Source: Streptomyces werraensis (GTDB lineage Bacteria > Actinomycetota > Actinomycetes > Streptomycetales > Streptomycetaceae). Taken from it: a DNA stretch of 64,000 bases. Numbering within the stretch: position 1 is the stretch's first letter; each line of letters opens with the position of its first letter. The notes under the pieces were generated by a model. It had not been told where the DNA came from and searched no databases. It saw only the letters and a list, made by a program, of their open reading frames with translations. The position numbers were made by a program, and so were the translations under genes. The DNA is taken from contig BNBX01000002.1 in NCBI GenBank assembly GCA_014656175.1, positions 62,001 to 126,000 of the forward strand, in the 5' to 3' direction. Below are positions 27,962 through 36,816 of this stretch, in pieces.

Positions 27962-28642
27962 TCAGGTGCGGGTCGCCCACACGTAACGGTGTTCCGGGCG
28001 GCCCGCGTCCCCGTACCGCAGGGTCAGCGTGGCCCGTCCCGTGCGCTCCAGCAGCTTCAGATAGCGCTGGGCGGTCTGGCGGCTCACCCCGGTGCGTTCG
28101 GCGATCTCCTGGGCCGACAGCGGCCCTTCGGCGGCCGTCAGCGCCCGCCGTACGAGGTCCGCCGTGGTGGGGGAGTGCCCCTTGGGCAGCTGCGGCTCGG
28201 TCGCCTCCGACAGCGCGCCGAAGATGCGGTCGACCTCCGCCTGCTCCGCCTCGCCGCCTCCGTCCAGGGTGCGGCGCAGCCGCGCGTACGCCTCCAGCTT
28301 GCCGCGCAGCCCCGCGAAGGCGAACGGCTTGACCAGGTACTGCAGCGCCCCGTGCCGCATCGCCGCCTGCACGGTCGCCACGTCCCGGGCCGCCGTCACC
28401 ATGATCACGTCGGCCTGGTGGCCGCGCCGCCGCATCTCCCGGACGACGTCGAGACCCGTCCGGTCGGGCAGATAGTGGTCCATGAGGACGAGATCCACCC
28501 GGGGCAGCGTCTCCACCCGCTCCAGCGCCTCGGCCGCGCTGTGCGCCGGGAGTACGGCGTGGAAGCCGGGCACCTTGTCGACGTAGGCCGCGTTGACCCG
28601 TGCCACCCGGACGTCGTCGTCCACGACCAGGACCTCGATCAC
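27962..28642 (-). CDS. Response regulator, CitB/DcuR type
   Basis: 226 residues. The receiver domain has the acidic pair DDD (8-10), the phosphoacceptor D55 in LVLMDHYLPD, a Thr in VTAA and the VKPF lysine. The C-terminal helix-turn-helix (LSAQEIAERTGVSRQTAQRYLKLLERTGRATL) is the DcuR/CitB kind. It controls genes in response to a di- or tricarboxylate sensed by its kinase. It overlaps the kinase gene by 4 bases, downstream of it. Confidence 0.9.
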   Translation of the reverse strand: MIEVLVVDDDVRVARVNAAYVDKVPGFHAVLPAHSAAEALERVETLPRVDLVLMDHYLPDRTGLDVVREMRRRGHQADVIMVTAARDVATVQAAMRHGALQYLVKPFAFAGLRGKLEAYARLRRTLDGGGEAEQAEVDRIFGALSEATEPQLPKGHSPTTADLVRRALTAAEGPLSAQEIAERTGVSRQTAQRYLKLLERTGRATLTLRYGDAGRPEHRYVWATRT

Positions 28643-30312
28643 CGCGCCTCCTCGCTTCCGGCTTCCTGGGAAGAGGCGCCCGTGAGGGCGGCCGGCGGCT
28701 CCGGCTCGCTCAGCGCCTCCGGCAGGACGACGGTGAACTCGGCGCCCCCGCCCGGCGCCTCACCCACGCGGGCGTCGCCCCCGTGCCGGTGCGCGAGCCG
28801 GCGCACCAGCGGCAGCCCGATACCGCGCTCGCGGTGGCCGGGCGGCTCCTTGGTGGACCAGCCCTCGGTGAAGATCAACTCCCGCTGCCCGGGCGGGACA
28901 CCAGGGCCGGTGTCCCGCACCACGAGCACCGCCGTGCGGCCCTCCGCGCGCAACTCGACCTCCACGCGCGCGTCGGGCGTGCCGGCGACGGCGTCGAGCG
29001 CGTTGTCCACCAGGTTGCCCACGACGGTCACCAGCCCGCGCGGATCGACCAGCCGGTCCGGCAGGCGCGACCGGTCCGACAGCCGCAGCACCGCCCCGCG
29101 CTCGGCCGCCACCGTCGCCTTGCCCACCAGCAGCGCCGCCAGCAGCGGGTCCCGGATCCGCTCCGTGACCTGTTCCGACGTCGCCCGGTGGTCGCCCACC
29201 ACCTCGCCGACGAACTCCACCGCGTCCTCGTACATCTCCAGCTCCAGCAGCCCCAGCAGGGTGTGCATACGGTTCGCGTGCTCGTGGTCCTGGGCGCGCA
29301 GCGCGTCGATCAGGCCGCGTGTGGAGTCGAGCTCCCGGCCCAGCCGGTCCAGCTCGGTCCGGTCGCGCAGGGTGGCCACGGCGCCTCCGTCGTCCGTCGG
29401 CATACGGTTCGCGACCAGCACGCGTTGTCCGCGGACCGTGAGCAGGTCGGTGCCGGTCACCCGCCCCGCCAGCACGTCCGCCGTGCGGCCCGCGCCCAGC
29501 GCCTCGTCCGGCGAGCTGCCGACGGCCTCCTCGCCGATGCCCAGCAGCCGCTGCGCCTCGTCGTTCAGCAGCCGGACACGCCCGTCACGGTCCAGGGCCA
29601 CGACGCCCTCCCGGATGCCGTGCAGCATCGCCTCGCGCTCCGCGAGCAGTGCGGCGATGTCGGAGAAGGCCAGGTCGCGGGTCTGCCGCTGGACCCGCCG
29701 GGAGATCAGCCAGGCCGCGAGCGCGCCCACCGCGAGGGCGCCGCCCGCGTAGGCGAGCAGTCCCGGGATGGCGTGGATCAGCCGGGCGCGGACGCTGTCG
29801 TACGCGATGCCGACCGAGACCGCGCCGATCACCTCGCCGTCGGCGTCCCGCAGCGGGACCTTGCCGCGCGCGGAGCGGCCCAGGGTGCCCTCGTCGATCT
29901 CCATGACCTCACGGCCGGCCAGCGCCTGACCGGGGTCGGTGGACACCAGGCCGCCGATCCGCTCCGGGTCGGTGTGCGACCAGCGCACGCCCCGCCGGTC
30001 CAGCACCACCACGTACTCCGCGCCGGTGGCCCGCCGGATCCGCTCCGCCTCCCGCTGCACCGGCCCGTCGGCCGTGGGCTCCGTGGCCCGCAGGTCCTCG
30101 GCGATCTGCGGCTGCTGGGCGGTGGTCTGCGCGATCGCCAGGGCGCGGCGCATCGCCTGGTCGTCCAGCTGCTCGCCGAGCGGCGCGAGGAACAGTCCGG
30201 TCGCCAGGACGGCGACGCCCGCCGCGATCGCCACCTGCATCAGCAGGACCTGGGAGAACACCCGCCGCGGCAGGCCGAGGCGCAGACGGCGAGCGGGGGT
30301 CGTGGGGGTCAT
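28639..30312 (-). CDS. Sensor histidine kinase, CitA/DcuS type
   Basis: A 557-residue membrane kinase. Two helices (about 20-43 and 183-205) enclose an extracytoplasmic PAS-like CitA/DcuS sensor domain. A cytoplasmic PAS domain follows (REAMLHGIREGVVALDRDGRVRLLNDEAQRLLG). The phosphoacceptor lies in LRAQDHEHANRMHTLLGLLEL, and the ATPase has NLVDNALDA, DTGPGVP and GIGLPLVRRL. The likely input is citrate or a C4-dicarboxylate. The partner regulator is encoded 4 bases into its 3' end. The nearby ActP-like symporter is a reasonable target. Confidence 0.9.
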   Translation of the reverse strand: MTPTTPARRLRLGLPRRVFSQVLLMQVAIAAGVAVLATGLFLAPLGEQLDDQAMRRALAIAQTTAQQPQIAEDLRATEPTADGPVQREAERIRRATGAEYVVVLDRRGVRWSHTDPERIGGLVSTDPGQALAGREVMEIDEGTLGRSARGKVPLRDADGEVIGAVSVGIAYDSVRARLIHAIPGLLAYAGGALAVGALAAWLISRRVQRQTRDLAFSDIAALLAEREAMLHGIREGVVALDRDGRVRLLNDEAQRLLGIGEEAVGSSPDEALGAGRTADVLAGRVTGTDLLTVRGQRVLVANRMPTDDGGAVATLRDRTELDRLGRELDSTRGLIDALRAQDHEHANRMHTLLGLLELEMYEDAVEFVGEVVGDHRATSEQVTERIRDPLLAALLVGKATVAAERGAVLRLSDRSRLPDRLVDPRGLVTVVGNLVDNALDAVAGTPDARVEVELRAEGRTAVLVVRDTGPGVPPGQRELIFTEGWSTKEPPGHRERGIGLPLVRRLAHRHGGDARVGEAPGGGAEFTVVLPEALSEPEPPAALTGASSQEAGSEEAR

Positions 30313-30375
30313 GCCCCGACGGTACGTGGGGAAGGCGGGGGTGCCGTAGAGGGTGTGACGTGCTTCTCGTGGGGG

Positions 30376-31317
30376 TCAGCCGGCCATGGTCGCGTGGGTG
30401 AGGGCACGGACGCCGACGACGTCCATCCGCGCGGGCGAGCCGAGCACCGAGCCGCAGCTCTCCGGACGGGGCGGCAGGGAGGCGCCCTGGGCGACCTCGA
30501 CGCGCCACCGTCGCCCGTCCACGTGCGCGACGGTCACCTCCCAGCGGGGCGCCGCGCCCTCGGTCCGTACGACGCTGAGCGCCTGCGCGGCGTCCTCGCG
30601 CACGGCGCGCCGCACGGCCAGCTCGGCCGCCTGGCCGGGCCGCTCCCACGCGGAGCCGCCCCGGCATCCCTCGGTGACGATCCGGCCCTCCTGCACGCCG
30701 TGCAGCACCTCCTTGACCGCGTGCGCCTCCGCCCGCCCGTACGCGTAGCCGTACGGCAGCACCAGCACGGTGGGGGAGAAGCGGTGACCGCCGAGGTGGG
30801 TGACCTCCCAGACGCCTTCGACGCCGGACGAGGCCAGTTCGGCCGCGAGGGGCCTGCCGAGCAGGGCGCAGCAGCGGTCGCGCTTGCCGTTGGTGCAGAC
30901 GAGGGCGAGAGGGTCGCCGTCGTGGGGGGCGCCGCCCAGCGCCGCGTCGAAGCCGTCGGCCTGACCGCGGCCGAGCGCCGGGAAGTCGAGGCCGAGCAGG
31001 CGGGCGGGGTCGGTGGTGGTCGCGGAGTGCAGCCAGACGTTGCCCGGGACGGTGTGGGCGACGTACACGCGACGAGTGGCGGGCATGCGGCTGTCCGCGT
31101 GGCGTCCGGGACGCCTTATGAGGGCGATGCGTACGCCGGTGCCCTTGGCGGCGGCCTCCAGGGCGCGGCCCAGGGCGGGGTCGAGATGGCTGGACGTGAG
31201 CGCCTTGGCACCCCACGGGCCGGGCTGCTCCAGCAGCAGCCAGGTCCTCGCGGTCGCCGCGGTTCCCGCGACGGGCTCGTCGAGCTCGCGGGAGACGGTA
31301 GAGCACGTGCTACTCAC
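30376..31317 (-). CDS. Sucrase/ferredoxin-like (thioredoxin-fold [2Fe-2S]-type) protein
   Basis: 313 residues. The diagnostic second half has LVCTNGKRDRCCALLGRPLAAEL, with the cysteines of an iron-sulfur-type site, and EVTHLGGHRFSPTVLVLPYGYAYGR, the H-x3-H motif of this family. Relatives are poorly characterised cytosolic redox proteins. GTG 31317 was chosen; it is followed by SSTCSTVSRELDEP. An iron box sits directly upstream, so the gene is probably induced in iron starvation and could take part in ferric-siderophore reduction; that role is inference. Confidence 0.8.
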   Translation of the reverse strand: MSSTCSTVSRELDEPVAGTAATARTWLLLEQPGPWGAKALTSSHLDPALGRALEAAAKGTGVRIALIRRPGRHADSRMPATRRVYVAHTVPGNVWLHSATTTDPARLLGLDFPALGRGQADGFDAALGGAPHDGDPLALVCTNGKRDRCCALLGRPLAAELASSGVEGVWEVTHLGGHRFSPTVLVLPYGYAYGRAEAHAVKEVLHGVQEGRIVTEGCRGGSAWERPGQAAELAVRRAVREDAAQALSVVRTEGAAPRWEVTVAHVDGRRWRVEVAQGASLPPRPESCGSVLGSPARMDVVGVRALTHATMAG

Positions 31318-31336
31318 ACAGGTGAGCCTAACCTGA
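31318..31336 (-). promoter_or_regulatory. DmdR1/IdeR-type iron box
   Basis: On the minus strand TCAGGTTAGGCTCACCTGT matches the actinobacterial iron box TTAGGTTAGGCTAACCTAA at 15 of 19 positions, including all of AGGTTAGGCT. It directly abuts the GTG start of the sucrase/ferredoxin-like gene, so a bound repressor would block initiation, and the transcript may be leaderless or nearly so. Confidence 0.75.
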
Positions 31337-31526
31337 GTTCCACTTCGGTGCCTTGTCGGCCCACCGAGGCACTGGCGTGCCTCGTCGGCCATTCGAGGCG
31401 TGCCGCCTGGATTGTGCAGAGTATCGATTCTTCGACCTGAATACCCTGTCCGTCGAATAGGTCGGGTTCAGCTTGTCAGGCGACTTGCCGTGTCTTGCGC
31501 TCCTGTACGCGGAGATCCTGGTTGGA

Positions 31527-31532
31527 TATGAT
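31527..31532 (+). promoter_or_regulatory. Candidate -10 element for the small 31.6-kb gene
   Basis: TATGAT preceded by TTGG, 56 bases before the GTG start; no convincing -35 at 17-18 bases. Followed by an imperfect GCGCGTCGCGCG repeat. Confidence 0.35.
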
Positions 31533-31588
31533 CGCGCGTCGCGCGTTAGCGAGCGCAGATGCTCCTGTCAAGAGAACAGAGGAATTCA

Positions 31589-31828
31589 GTGAGTCAGATC
31601 GTCCGACGCCTCGGCGTCGCTCCGCGCCTTCGGGGCAGTGCCAGCGGTGCCACCTGCCCCGACCTATTTGAGCTGGCCGATGGCAATTTCGCCGTCATCG
31701 GTACGGACGTCACTGATTCGCTGGAGTCCCAACTGCCCGCCGACGCGGCTCGCGCAGACTACGAGCGCATCGTCGTGATCACCAGGGAAACCCTGGTCAA
31801 GGCGAAGGCCGACATCCCGGACGCGTAG
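31589..31828 (+). CDS. Small conserved streptomycete protein, function unknown
   Basis: 79 residues: VSQIVRRLGVAPRLRGSASGATCPDLFELADGNFAVIGTDVTD, then a helix-rich end with VVITRETLVKAKADIPDA. It has a single cysteine and no recognised domain. GTG 31589 has AGAGG upstream. The base composition is clearly lower in GC than the neighbours, and the gene is convergent with a DUF6082 gene only 1 base away. Small proteins of this kind often sit near DUF6082 or regulator genes in Streptomyces. Confidence 0.65.
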   Translation: MSQIVRRLGVAPRLRGSASGATCPDLFELADGNFAVIGTDVTDSLESQLPADAARADYERIVVITRETLVKAKADIPDA

Positions 31829-31829
31829 T

Positions 31830-32387
31830 TCAGGTATCGGTGGGTGGCTCTCCCACCACCCACCACTCCTCGGTGTCTGCCTCATCCAGCTGTAAGAGCA
31901 GGTCGTCGATCAGACTGCCGAGTTCGGCCTCTTCCGTCCCCTCCAGGCTGTCGCGCTGGTGTCGCGTCGCTTCCCAGTACTCTCTGGCGACCGGATTCTG
32001 GAATATGCCTCTGGCGTGCTTGAAGAATTCGTCCAGGGTGTAGTTGCCCATGCGGTGATTCCAGAGCAGGTTGGTGTACAGCGCGTTCGCGAAAAGATAC
32101 TGGCGACGCTGTCGTTCGGTGACAGGCGCCTCGTAGAGGTCGAGTACTTCTGCGAGGTCGGGGTCGTCGATTGCCTTGCTCAGCAGTTCCCAGTGCAGGC
32201 GCTGCTGCGCAGCCCGGTTGCTCCGCTGCTGGTTGTCGGACTGCTCCTCCAGTTTCTCCAACCGCCGGTTGATCGCGTCCGACGCGTTCCGCTGTGCCGT
32301 CACCGCAGCGATTACCCCTGCAACCATCCCCAGACCGACTGCGGTGACCGACTGGAACCTCCGCAGCCCCACGCTCTTTGTGCCCAT
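31830..32387 (-). CDS. DUF6082-family protein, N-terminal membrane anchor
   Basis: 185 residues. Helix 12-30 (SVTAVGLGMVAGVIAAVTA) anchors it, and a coiled-coil-like stretch (AINRRLEKLEEQSDNQQRSNRAAQQRLHWELL) follows. The rest is alpha-helical and acidic, containing ALYTNLLWNHRMGNYTLDEFF and YWEATRHQR, which I recognise as DUF6082. Function unknown. Lower GC than the surroundings, which together with the small partner suggests later acquisition. Confidence 0.75.
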   Translation of the reverse strand: MGTKSVGLRRFQSVTAVGLGMVAGVIAAVTAQRNASDAINRRLEKLEEQSDNQQRSNRAAQQRLHWELLSKAIDDPDLAEVLDLYEAPVTERQRRQYLFANALYTNLLWNHRMGNYTLDEFFKHARGIFQNPVAREYWEATRHQRDSLEGTEEAELGSLIDDLLLQLDEADTEEWWVVGEPPTDT

Positions 32388-32706
32388 GTCAAATACCCCC
32401 GATCAGGCCGCCGTCCGCCGGTCGTCGGGTGGTGGGTCGACTTCAGGAAACCGGCGAGCGGTGGGCGGCGCTTGCCGCCTTCCAGGGTGCCGAGCGGCTC
32501 TGATCGGCGGGAAGGCGGAGAGGAGGCGCACGGAGGGAAGCGAGGGTCGCACGATCCGGCGCCTTGCCAGACGTCTGCCCCGCAAATGCTGCTAACAATC
32601 GTTCACCTCGGGGTCGTTGCGGGTACTCGTATCCTGGGCCGTCAGTCGTTCGTCCGTGCGCACGCCGTCAGCGAGCCGGTGTGCGCACAGGTGTGAGAGG
32701 GGTCGT
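32388..32706. other. Intergenic region, promoters only
   Basis: 319 bases between the divergent DUF6082 gene and the CobW-type gene. The first 200 bases are simple GC-rich sequence. AT-richer DNA at 32586-32615 (GCTAACAATCGTTCACC) may hold the GTPase promoter. No gene is supported. Confidence 0.4.
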
Positions 32707-33771
32707 GTGTCGGAGCGGAGCAGCGGGCGGCAGATTCCGGTGGTCGTACTGGCCGGATTCCTGGGCTCGGGAAAGACCACCCTGCTCAACCACCTCCTCC
32801 ACAGCAGCGGCGGCAGCCGTATCGGGGCGGTCGTGAACGACTTCGGGGCCGTCGAGATCGACGCCATGGCGGTCGCGGGCGCCCTGGGGGACTCGACCGT
32901 GTCGCTCGGCAACGGATGCCTCTGCTGTGCCGTCGACGCCAGTGAGCTCGACGAGTACCTCGAGCGGCTCGCCCGCCCCTCCGTCGGCATCGACGTCATC
33001 GTCATCGAGGCGAGCGGCCTGGCCGAACCGCAGGAGCTGGTCCGCATGGTGCTCGCCAGCGAGCTGCCGGACATCGTCTACGGCGGGCTCGTCGAGGTCG
33101 TCGACGCCGCCGAGTTCGACGAGACCAGGGCCGCCCACCCCGGCATCGACCGGCACCTGGCGCTCGCCGACCTCGTGGTCGTGAACAAGACCGACCGGGT
33201 GGACGACCCGGAGCCGGTGCTGAAGACGGTCAGGGACCTCGCCGACCGCGCGGCCGTGGTGCCCGCCGCCCACGGCCGGGTCGACCCGGAGTTCCTGTTC
33301 GACTGCCGGCCGAGCGAGGAGCGCATCGGGCAGTTGTCCTTCGACGATCTCCACCGGGACGACGACCCCGGGCACGACCATCGCGCTCATCTGCACGCCG
33401 GCTACGACAGCCTCTCCTTCGTGTCCGAGCAGCCGCTGGACCCCCGACGCCTCATCGCCTTCCTCGACAGCAGGCCCGCCGGGCTGTACCGCATCAAGGG
33501 GTACGTCGACTTCGGCCCGTACGACGCGCGCAACCGGTACGCCGTGCACGCCGTCGGCCGTTTCCTGCGTTTCTACCCGGAACCCTGGCCGACCGGCGCC
33601 GGGCGGGCGACGCAGCTCGTGCTGATCGGGACCGGCCTCGACACCGGCGCCCTGCGCGCCGAGCTGGACGGGTGCGTGAGCGACGGCGCCCCACACACCG
33701 ACGACGAGGCCGGCATGTGGGGCGTCCTGCGCTACGTCCAGGAGGCCGAGGACCCCGCGACGCCGGGGTGA
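32707..33771 (+). CDS. CobW/P47K-type G3E GTPase (metal chaperone)
   Basis: A 354-residue metallochaperone-type GTPase. The P-loop GFLGSGKT is at 17-24, the metal-binding GNGCLCC at 68-74 (CxCC), Walker B in VIVIEASGLAEP, and the guanine-specificity NKTD. A His/Asp-rich loop (HRDDDPGHDHRAHLHAG) precedes the C-terminal CobW_C domain. Homologues insert Zn2+ or Co2+ into client proteins, often under Zur control. Start GTG 32707 has GAGAGGGG upstream. It is convergent with parC, with 15 bases between stops. Confidence 0.9.
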   Translation: MSERSSGRQIPVVVLAGFLGSGKTTLLNHLLHSSGGSRIGAVVNDFGAVEIDAMAVAGALGDSTVSLGNGCLCCAVDASELDEYLERLARPSVGIDVIVIEASGLAEPQELVRMVLASELPDIVYGGLVEVVDAAEFDETRAAHPGIDRHLALADLVVVNKTDRVDDPEPVLKTVRDLADRAAVVPAAHGRVDPEFLFDCRPSEERIGQLSFDDLHRDDDPGHDHRAHLHAGYDSLSFVSEQPLDPRRLIAFLDSRPAGLYRIKGYVDFGPYDARNRYAVHAVGRFLRFYPEPWPTGAGRATQLVLIGTGLDTGALRAELDGCVSDGAPHTDDEAGMWGVLRYVQEAEDPATPG

Positions 33772-33786
33772 TCCGAACGAAAGGAC

Positions 33787-36240
33787 CTAGACCGGCCCCG
33801 CCACCACGGCCACGGTCCTGCCCAGGGACACGCCCGAGCCGTCCCGGCGCGGGTCGATCTCCGGGAGGTCCACCGCCGTGCCGTTCTTCTGCGCCGCGCG
33901 CGCCGGCGCGGGGCCCGCCCAGGCCAGGGACAGGCAGTCCTCGCCCTTCAGGAACCGCTGGCAGCGCACACCGCCGGTGGCCCGGCCCTTGCGCGGATAC
34001 TGGTCGAACGGGGTCAGCTTGGCCGTCGTCTGGACCGAGTCGTCCAGCGTGCCGCGCGAGCCCGCGACGGTGAACACCACGGCGTCCGCCGCCGGGTCGA
34101 CCGCCGTGAAGCTGATGACCTTCGCACCCTCCCCGAGCTTGATGCCCGTCATACCGCCCGCCGGACGCCCCTGCGGACGCACGATCGAAGCCGGGAAGCG
34201 CAGCAGCTGCGCGTCGTCGGTGATGAAGACCAGGTCCTCCTCGCCCGTGCGCAGCTCGGTCGCGCCGACGATCCGGTCGCCCTCCTTGAGGGTGATGACC
34301 TCCAGCTCCTCCTTGTTGGAGGGGTAGTCGGGCACCACGCGCTTGACCACGCCCTGCTGGGTGCCGATCGCCAGGCCGGGCGAGGACTCGTCGAGCGTGG
34401 TCAGGCACACCACCTGCTCGTCGTCCTCCAGGGACACGAACTCCGCCAGCGGCGCACCGCCCGACAGGTTCGGCACGGGCATCGACTCGGGCAGCTGGGG
34501 CAGGTCGATCACGTTGACCCGGAGCAGCCGGCCCGCCGAGGTGACCACGCCGATCTCGCCGCGCGCGGTCGCCGGGACCGCCGAGACGATGACGTCGTGC
34601 TTGACGCGCTTGCCGCCGGAGGTGTCGGCGAGCGGCCGGTCGTCGGCGGTGCGCGCCAGCAGTCCCGTGGACGACAGGAGCACCCGGCACGGGGTGTCCG
34701 CCACCTGCAGCGGCACCGCGGCCGGGGCGCCGGCCGACTCCAGCAGCAGCGTGCGCCGGTCGTTGCCGAACTTCTTCGCCACCGCGGCCAGTTCCGACGA
34801 GACGAGCTTGCGCAGCTCCGCGTCCGACTCCAGGATCCGGGTCAGCTCCTCGATCTCCGCGTTCAGCCGGTCCTTCTCGGCCTCCAGCTCGATCCGGTCG
34901 TACTTGGTGAGACGGCGCAGCGGGGTGTCCAGGATGTACTGCGTCTGGACGTCGCTCAGCGAGAAGTGCTCGATGAGCCGCTGCTTGGCCTGCGCCGAGT
35001 TCTCGCTGGAGCGGATCAGGCGGATGACCTCGTCGATGTCGAGCAGGGCCGTGAGCAGGCCCTCGACCAGGTGCAGCCGGTCGCGCTTCTTGCCGCGGCG
35101 GAACTCCGAGCGGCGGCGCACCACGGTGAAGCGGTGGTCGAGGTAGACCTCGAGCAGCTCCTTGAGGCCGAGGGTGAGGGGCTGGCCGTCCACCAGCGCC
35201 ACGTTGTTGATGCCGAAGGACTCCTCCATCGGCGTCAGCTTGTACAGCTGCTCCAGCACGGCCTCCGGCACGAAGCCGTTCTTGACCTCGATGACCAGGC
35301 GCAGGCCGTGCTCGCGGTCGGTGAGGTCCTTGACGTCGGCGATGCCCTGGAGCTTCTTGGAGCCCACCAGGTCCTTGATCTTGGCGATCACCTTCTCCGG
35401 GCCGACCGTGAACGGCAGCTCGGTGACGACCAGGCCCTTGCGGCGCGCCGTCACGTCCTCGACGGTCACCGTCGCGCGGATCTTGAACGTGCCGCGGCCG
35501 GTCTCGTACGCGTCCCGGATGCCGTTGAGGCCGACGATCCGGCCGCCGGTGGGCAGGTCGGGGCCCGGGACGTGCTTCATCAGGGCGTCGAGGTCGGCGT
35601 TGGGGTGCCGGATCAGGTGCCGCGCGGCGGCGACGACCTCACGCAGGTTGTGCGGCGGCATGTTGGTGGCCATGCCGACGGCGATGCCCGAGGCGCCGTT
35701 CACCAGGAGGTTGGGGAACGCGGCGGGCAGGGCGACCGGTTCCTGCTCCTGGCCGTCGTAGTTGGGCGCGAAGTCGACCGTGTCCTCGTCGATGGACTCG
35801 GTCATCAGACTCGTGGCCTCGGCCATGCGGCACTCGGTGTACCGCATGGCGGCCGGCGGGTCGTCGTTGCCCAGCGAGCCGAAGTTGCCGTGGCCGTCCA
35901 CCAGGGGCAGGCGCATGGAGAACGGCTGTGCCATGCGGACCAGGGCGTCGTAGATCGACGCGTCGCCGTGCGGGTGCAGCTTTCCCATCACCTCGCCCAC
36001 CACGCGCGCGCACTTGACGTAGCCGCGCTCGGGCCGCAGGCCCATCTCGTTCATCTGGTAGACGATGCGGCGGTGCACCGGCTTGAGACCGTCACGCGCG
36101 TCGGGCAGGGCCCGGGAGTAGATGACCGAGTACGCGTACTCGAGGAAGGAGCCCTGCATCTCGTCGACGACGTCGATGTCGAGGATCTTCTCCTCGTACG
36201 GGTCGTCGGGCGGCGGGGTCTTCGTGCTGCGGCGGGCCAT
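33787..36240 (-). CDS. parC: DNA topoisomerase IV subunit A (ParC/GyrA-type)
   Basis: An 817-residue type IIA topoisomerase cleavage subunit. The quinolone-resistance region and catalytic tyrosine are evident: [35 protein letters not shown], then [13 protein letters not shown] (Tyr of A-MRYTE). The coiled-coil and C-gate ([20 protein letters not shown]) are followed by a C-terminal domain of beta-pinwheel blades. It lacks an obvious GyrA box (QRRGGKG), consistent with ParC rather than GyrA. ATG 36240 follows AAGGAG at 8 bases. It works with parE at 23.5-25.7 kb. Confidence 0.93.
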   Translation of the reverse strand: MARRSTKTPPPDDPYEEKILDIDVVDEMQGSFLEYAYSVIYSRALPDARDGLKPVHRRIVYQMNEMGLRPERGYVKCARVVGEVMGKLHPHGDASIYDALVRMAQPFSMRLPLVDGHGNFGSLGNDDPPAAMRYTECRMAEATSLMTESIDEDTVDFAPNYDGQEQEPVALPAAFPNLLVNGASGIAVGMATNMPPHNLREVVAAARHLIRHPNADLDALMKHVPGPDLPTGGRIVGLNGIRDAYETGRGTFKIRATVTVEDVTARRKGLVVTELPFTVGPEKVIAKIKDLVGSKKLQGIADVKDLTDREHGLRLVIEVKNGFVPEAVLEQLYKLTPMEESFGINNVALVDGQPLTLGLKELLEVYLDHRFTVVRRRSEFRRGKKRDRLHLVEGLLTALLDIDEVIRLIRSSENSAQAKQRLIEHFSLSDVQTQYILDTPLRRLTKYDRIELEAEKDRLNAEIEELTRILESDAELRKLVSSELAAVAKKFGNDRRTLLLESAGAPAAVPLQVADTPCRVLLSSTGLLARTADDRPLADTSGGKRVKHDVIVSAVPATARGEIGVVTSAGRLLRVNVIDLPQLPESMPVPNLSGGAPLAEFVSLEDDEQVVCLTTLDESSPGLAIGTQQGVVKRVVPDYPSNKEELEVITLKEGDRIVGATELRTGEEDLVFITDDAQLLRFPASIVRPQGRPAGGMTGIKLGEGAKVISFTAVDPAADAVVFTVAGSRGTLDDSVQTTAKLTPFDQYPRKGRATGGVRCQRFLKGEDCLSLAWAGPAPARAAQKNGTAVDLPEIDPRRDGSGVSLGRTVAVVAGPV

Positions 36241-36816
36241 CGCTGCCGGCTCCTTGCTGAAGCGTGGGACGGGATCTGACGCGGACCATTGTGGACCTTC
36301 GCACTGACAGGGCGGGACCAGGACCCGGGTCCTGCCGCCCGGTTCGGCGCGGTACGGCGGCGCGAGCAGGCTACGCGGCTCCGTCGCCGCGCACTCCGCG
36401 GGGTCGCCCTGCGGGCCGCGTCCACATCTCTGCGGGCGCCCCGCAGACCGCGCCCACGCCTCCGCACGGGGGGTCGCCCCTGTGACCGACGCGGCCCCCG
36501 CGTGAGCGTGACCCGCTCCCCGCCCGAGCGCGCCACCGTCCCCTCCGCGCCCCCGGCGCACACCCCCACCCGCCCGCACCCCCCAGGCGCACGACGGCGC
36601 ACCCCAGAGGCGACCCGGCGCACACCCCCCGTCACGCGCCGTGCGCTTCCCTCACCTCCCGCACCCCTCACACCACCCGCCCCACCAGGTTCTCGCTCTC
36701 GGCGTAGCGGCCCGGTCCGGGAACTCCACCGGCTGTCCGCACGCTTGCATACAGTGGCAGGACCGGCAGAAACGGCGGTGTCGACGACGACCGCCTCCGC
36801 GATCGAAGGGACGTAC
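36241..36816. promoter_or_regulatory. Divergent parC / M16 peptidase intergenic region
   Basis: 576 bases, long for this genome. The centre (36480-36680) is strongly C-skewed on the plus strand, with runs such as CACCCCCCAGGC. Open frames cover it, but none has a ribosome site or recognisable protein. TTGCAT at 36746-36751 and CATACAGT next to it could be promoter parts for the peptidase operon. Confidence 0.4.

Noticed and set aside
32588..32603. Possible Zur-type box TGCTAACAATCGTTCA before the CobW-type GTPase
   Set aside because: The halves are off by one base and do not form the symmetric 15-base Zur site; zinc control remains plausible but is not shown by this sequence.
36371..36660. 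Possible small genes in the parC/M16 gap
   Set aside because: Frames on both strands are Pro/Arg or Gly/Arg repeats from C-runs, with no ribosome site or recognisable domain.
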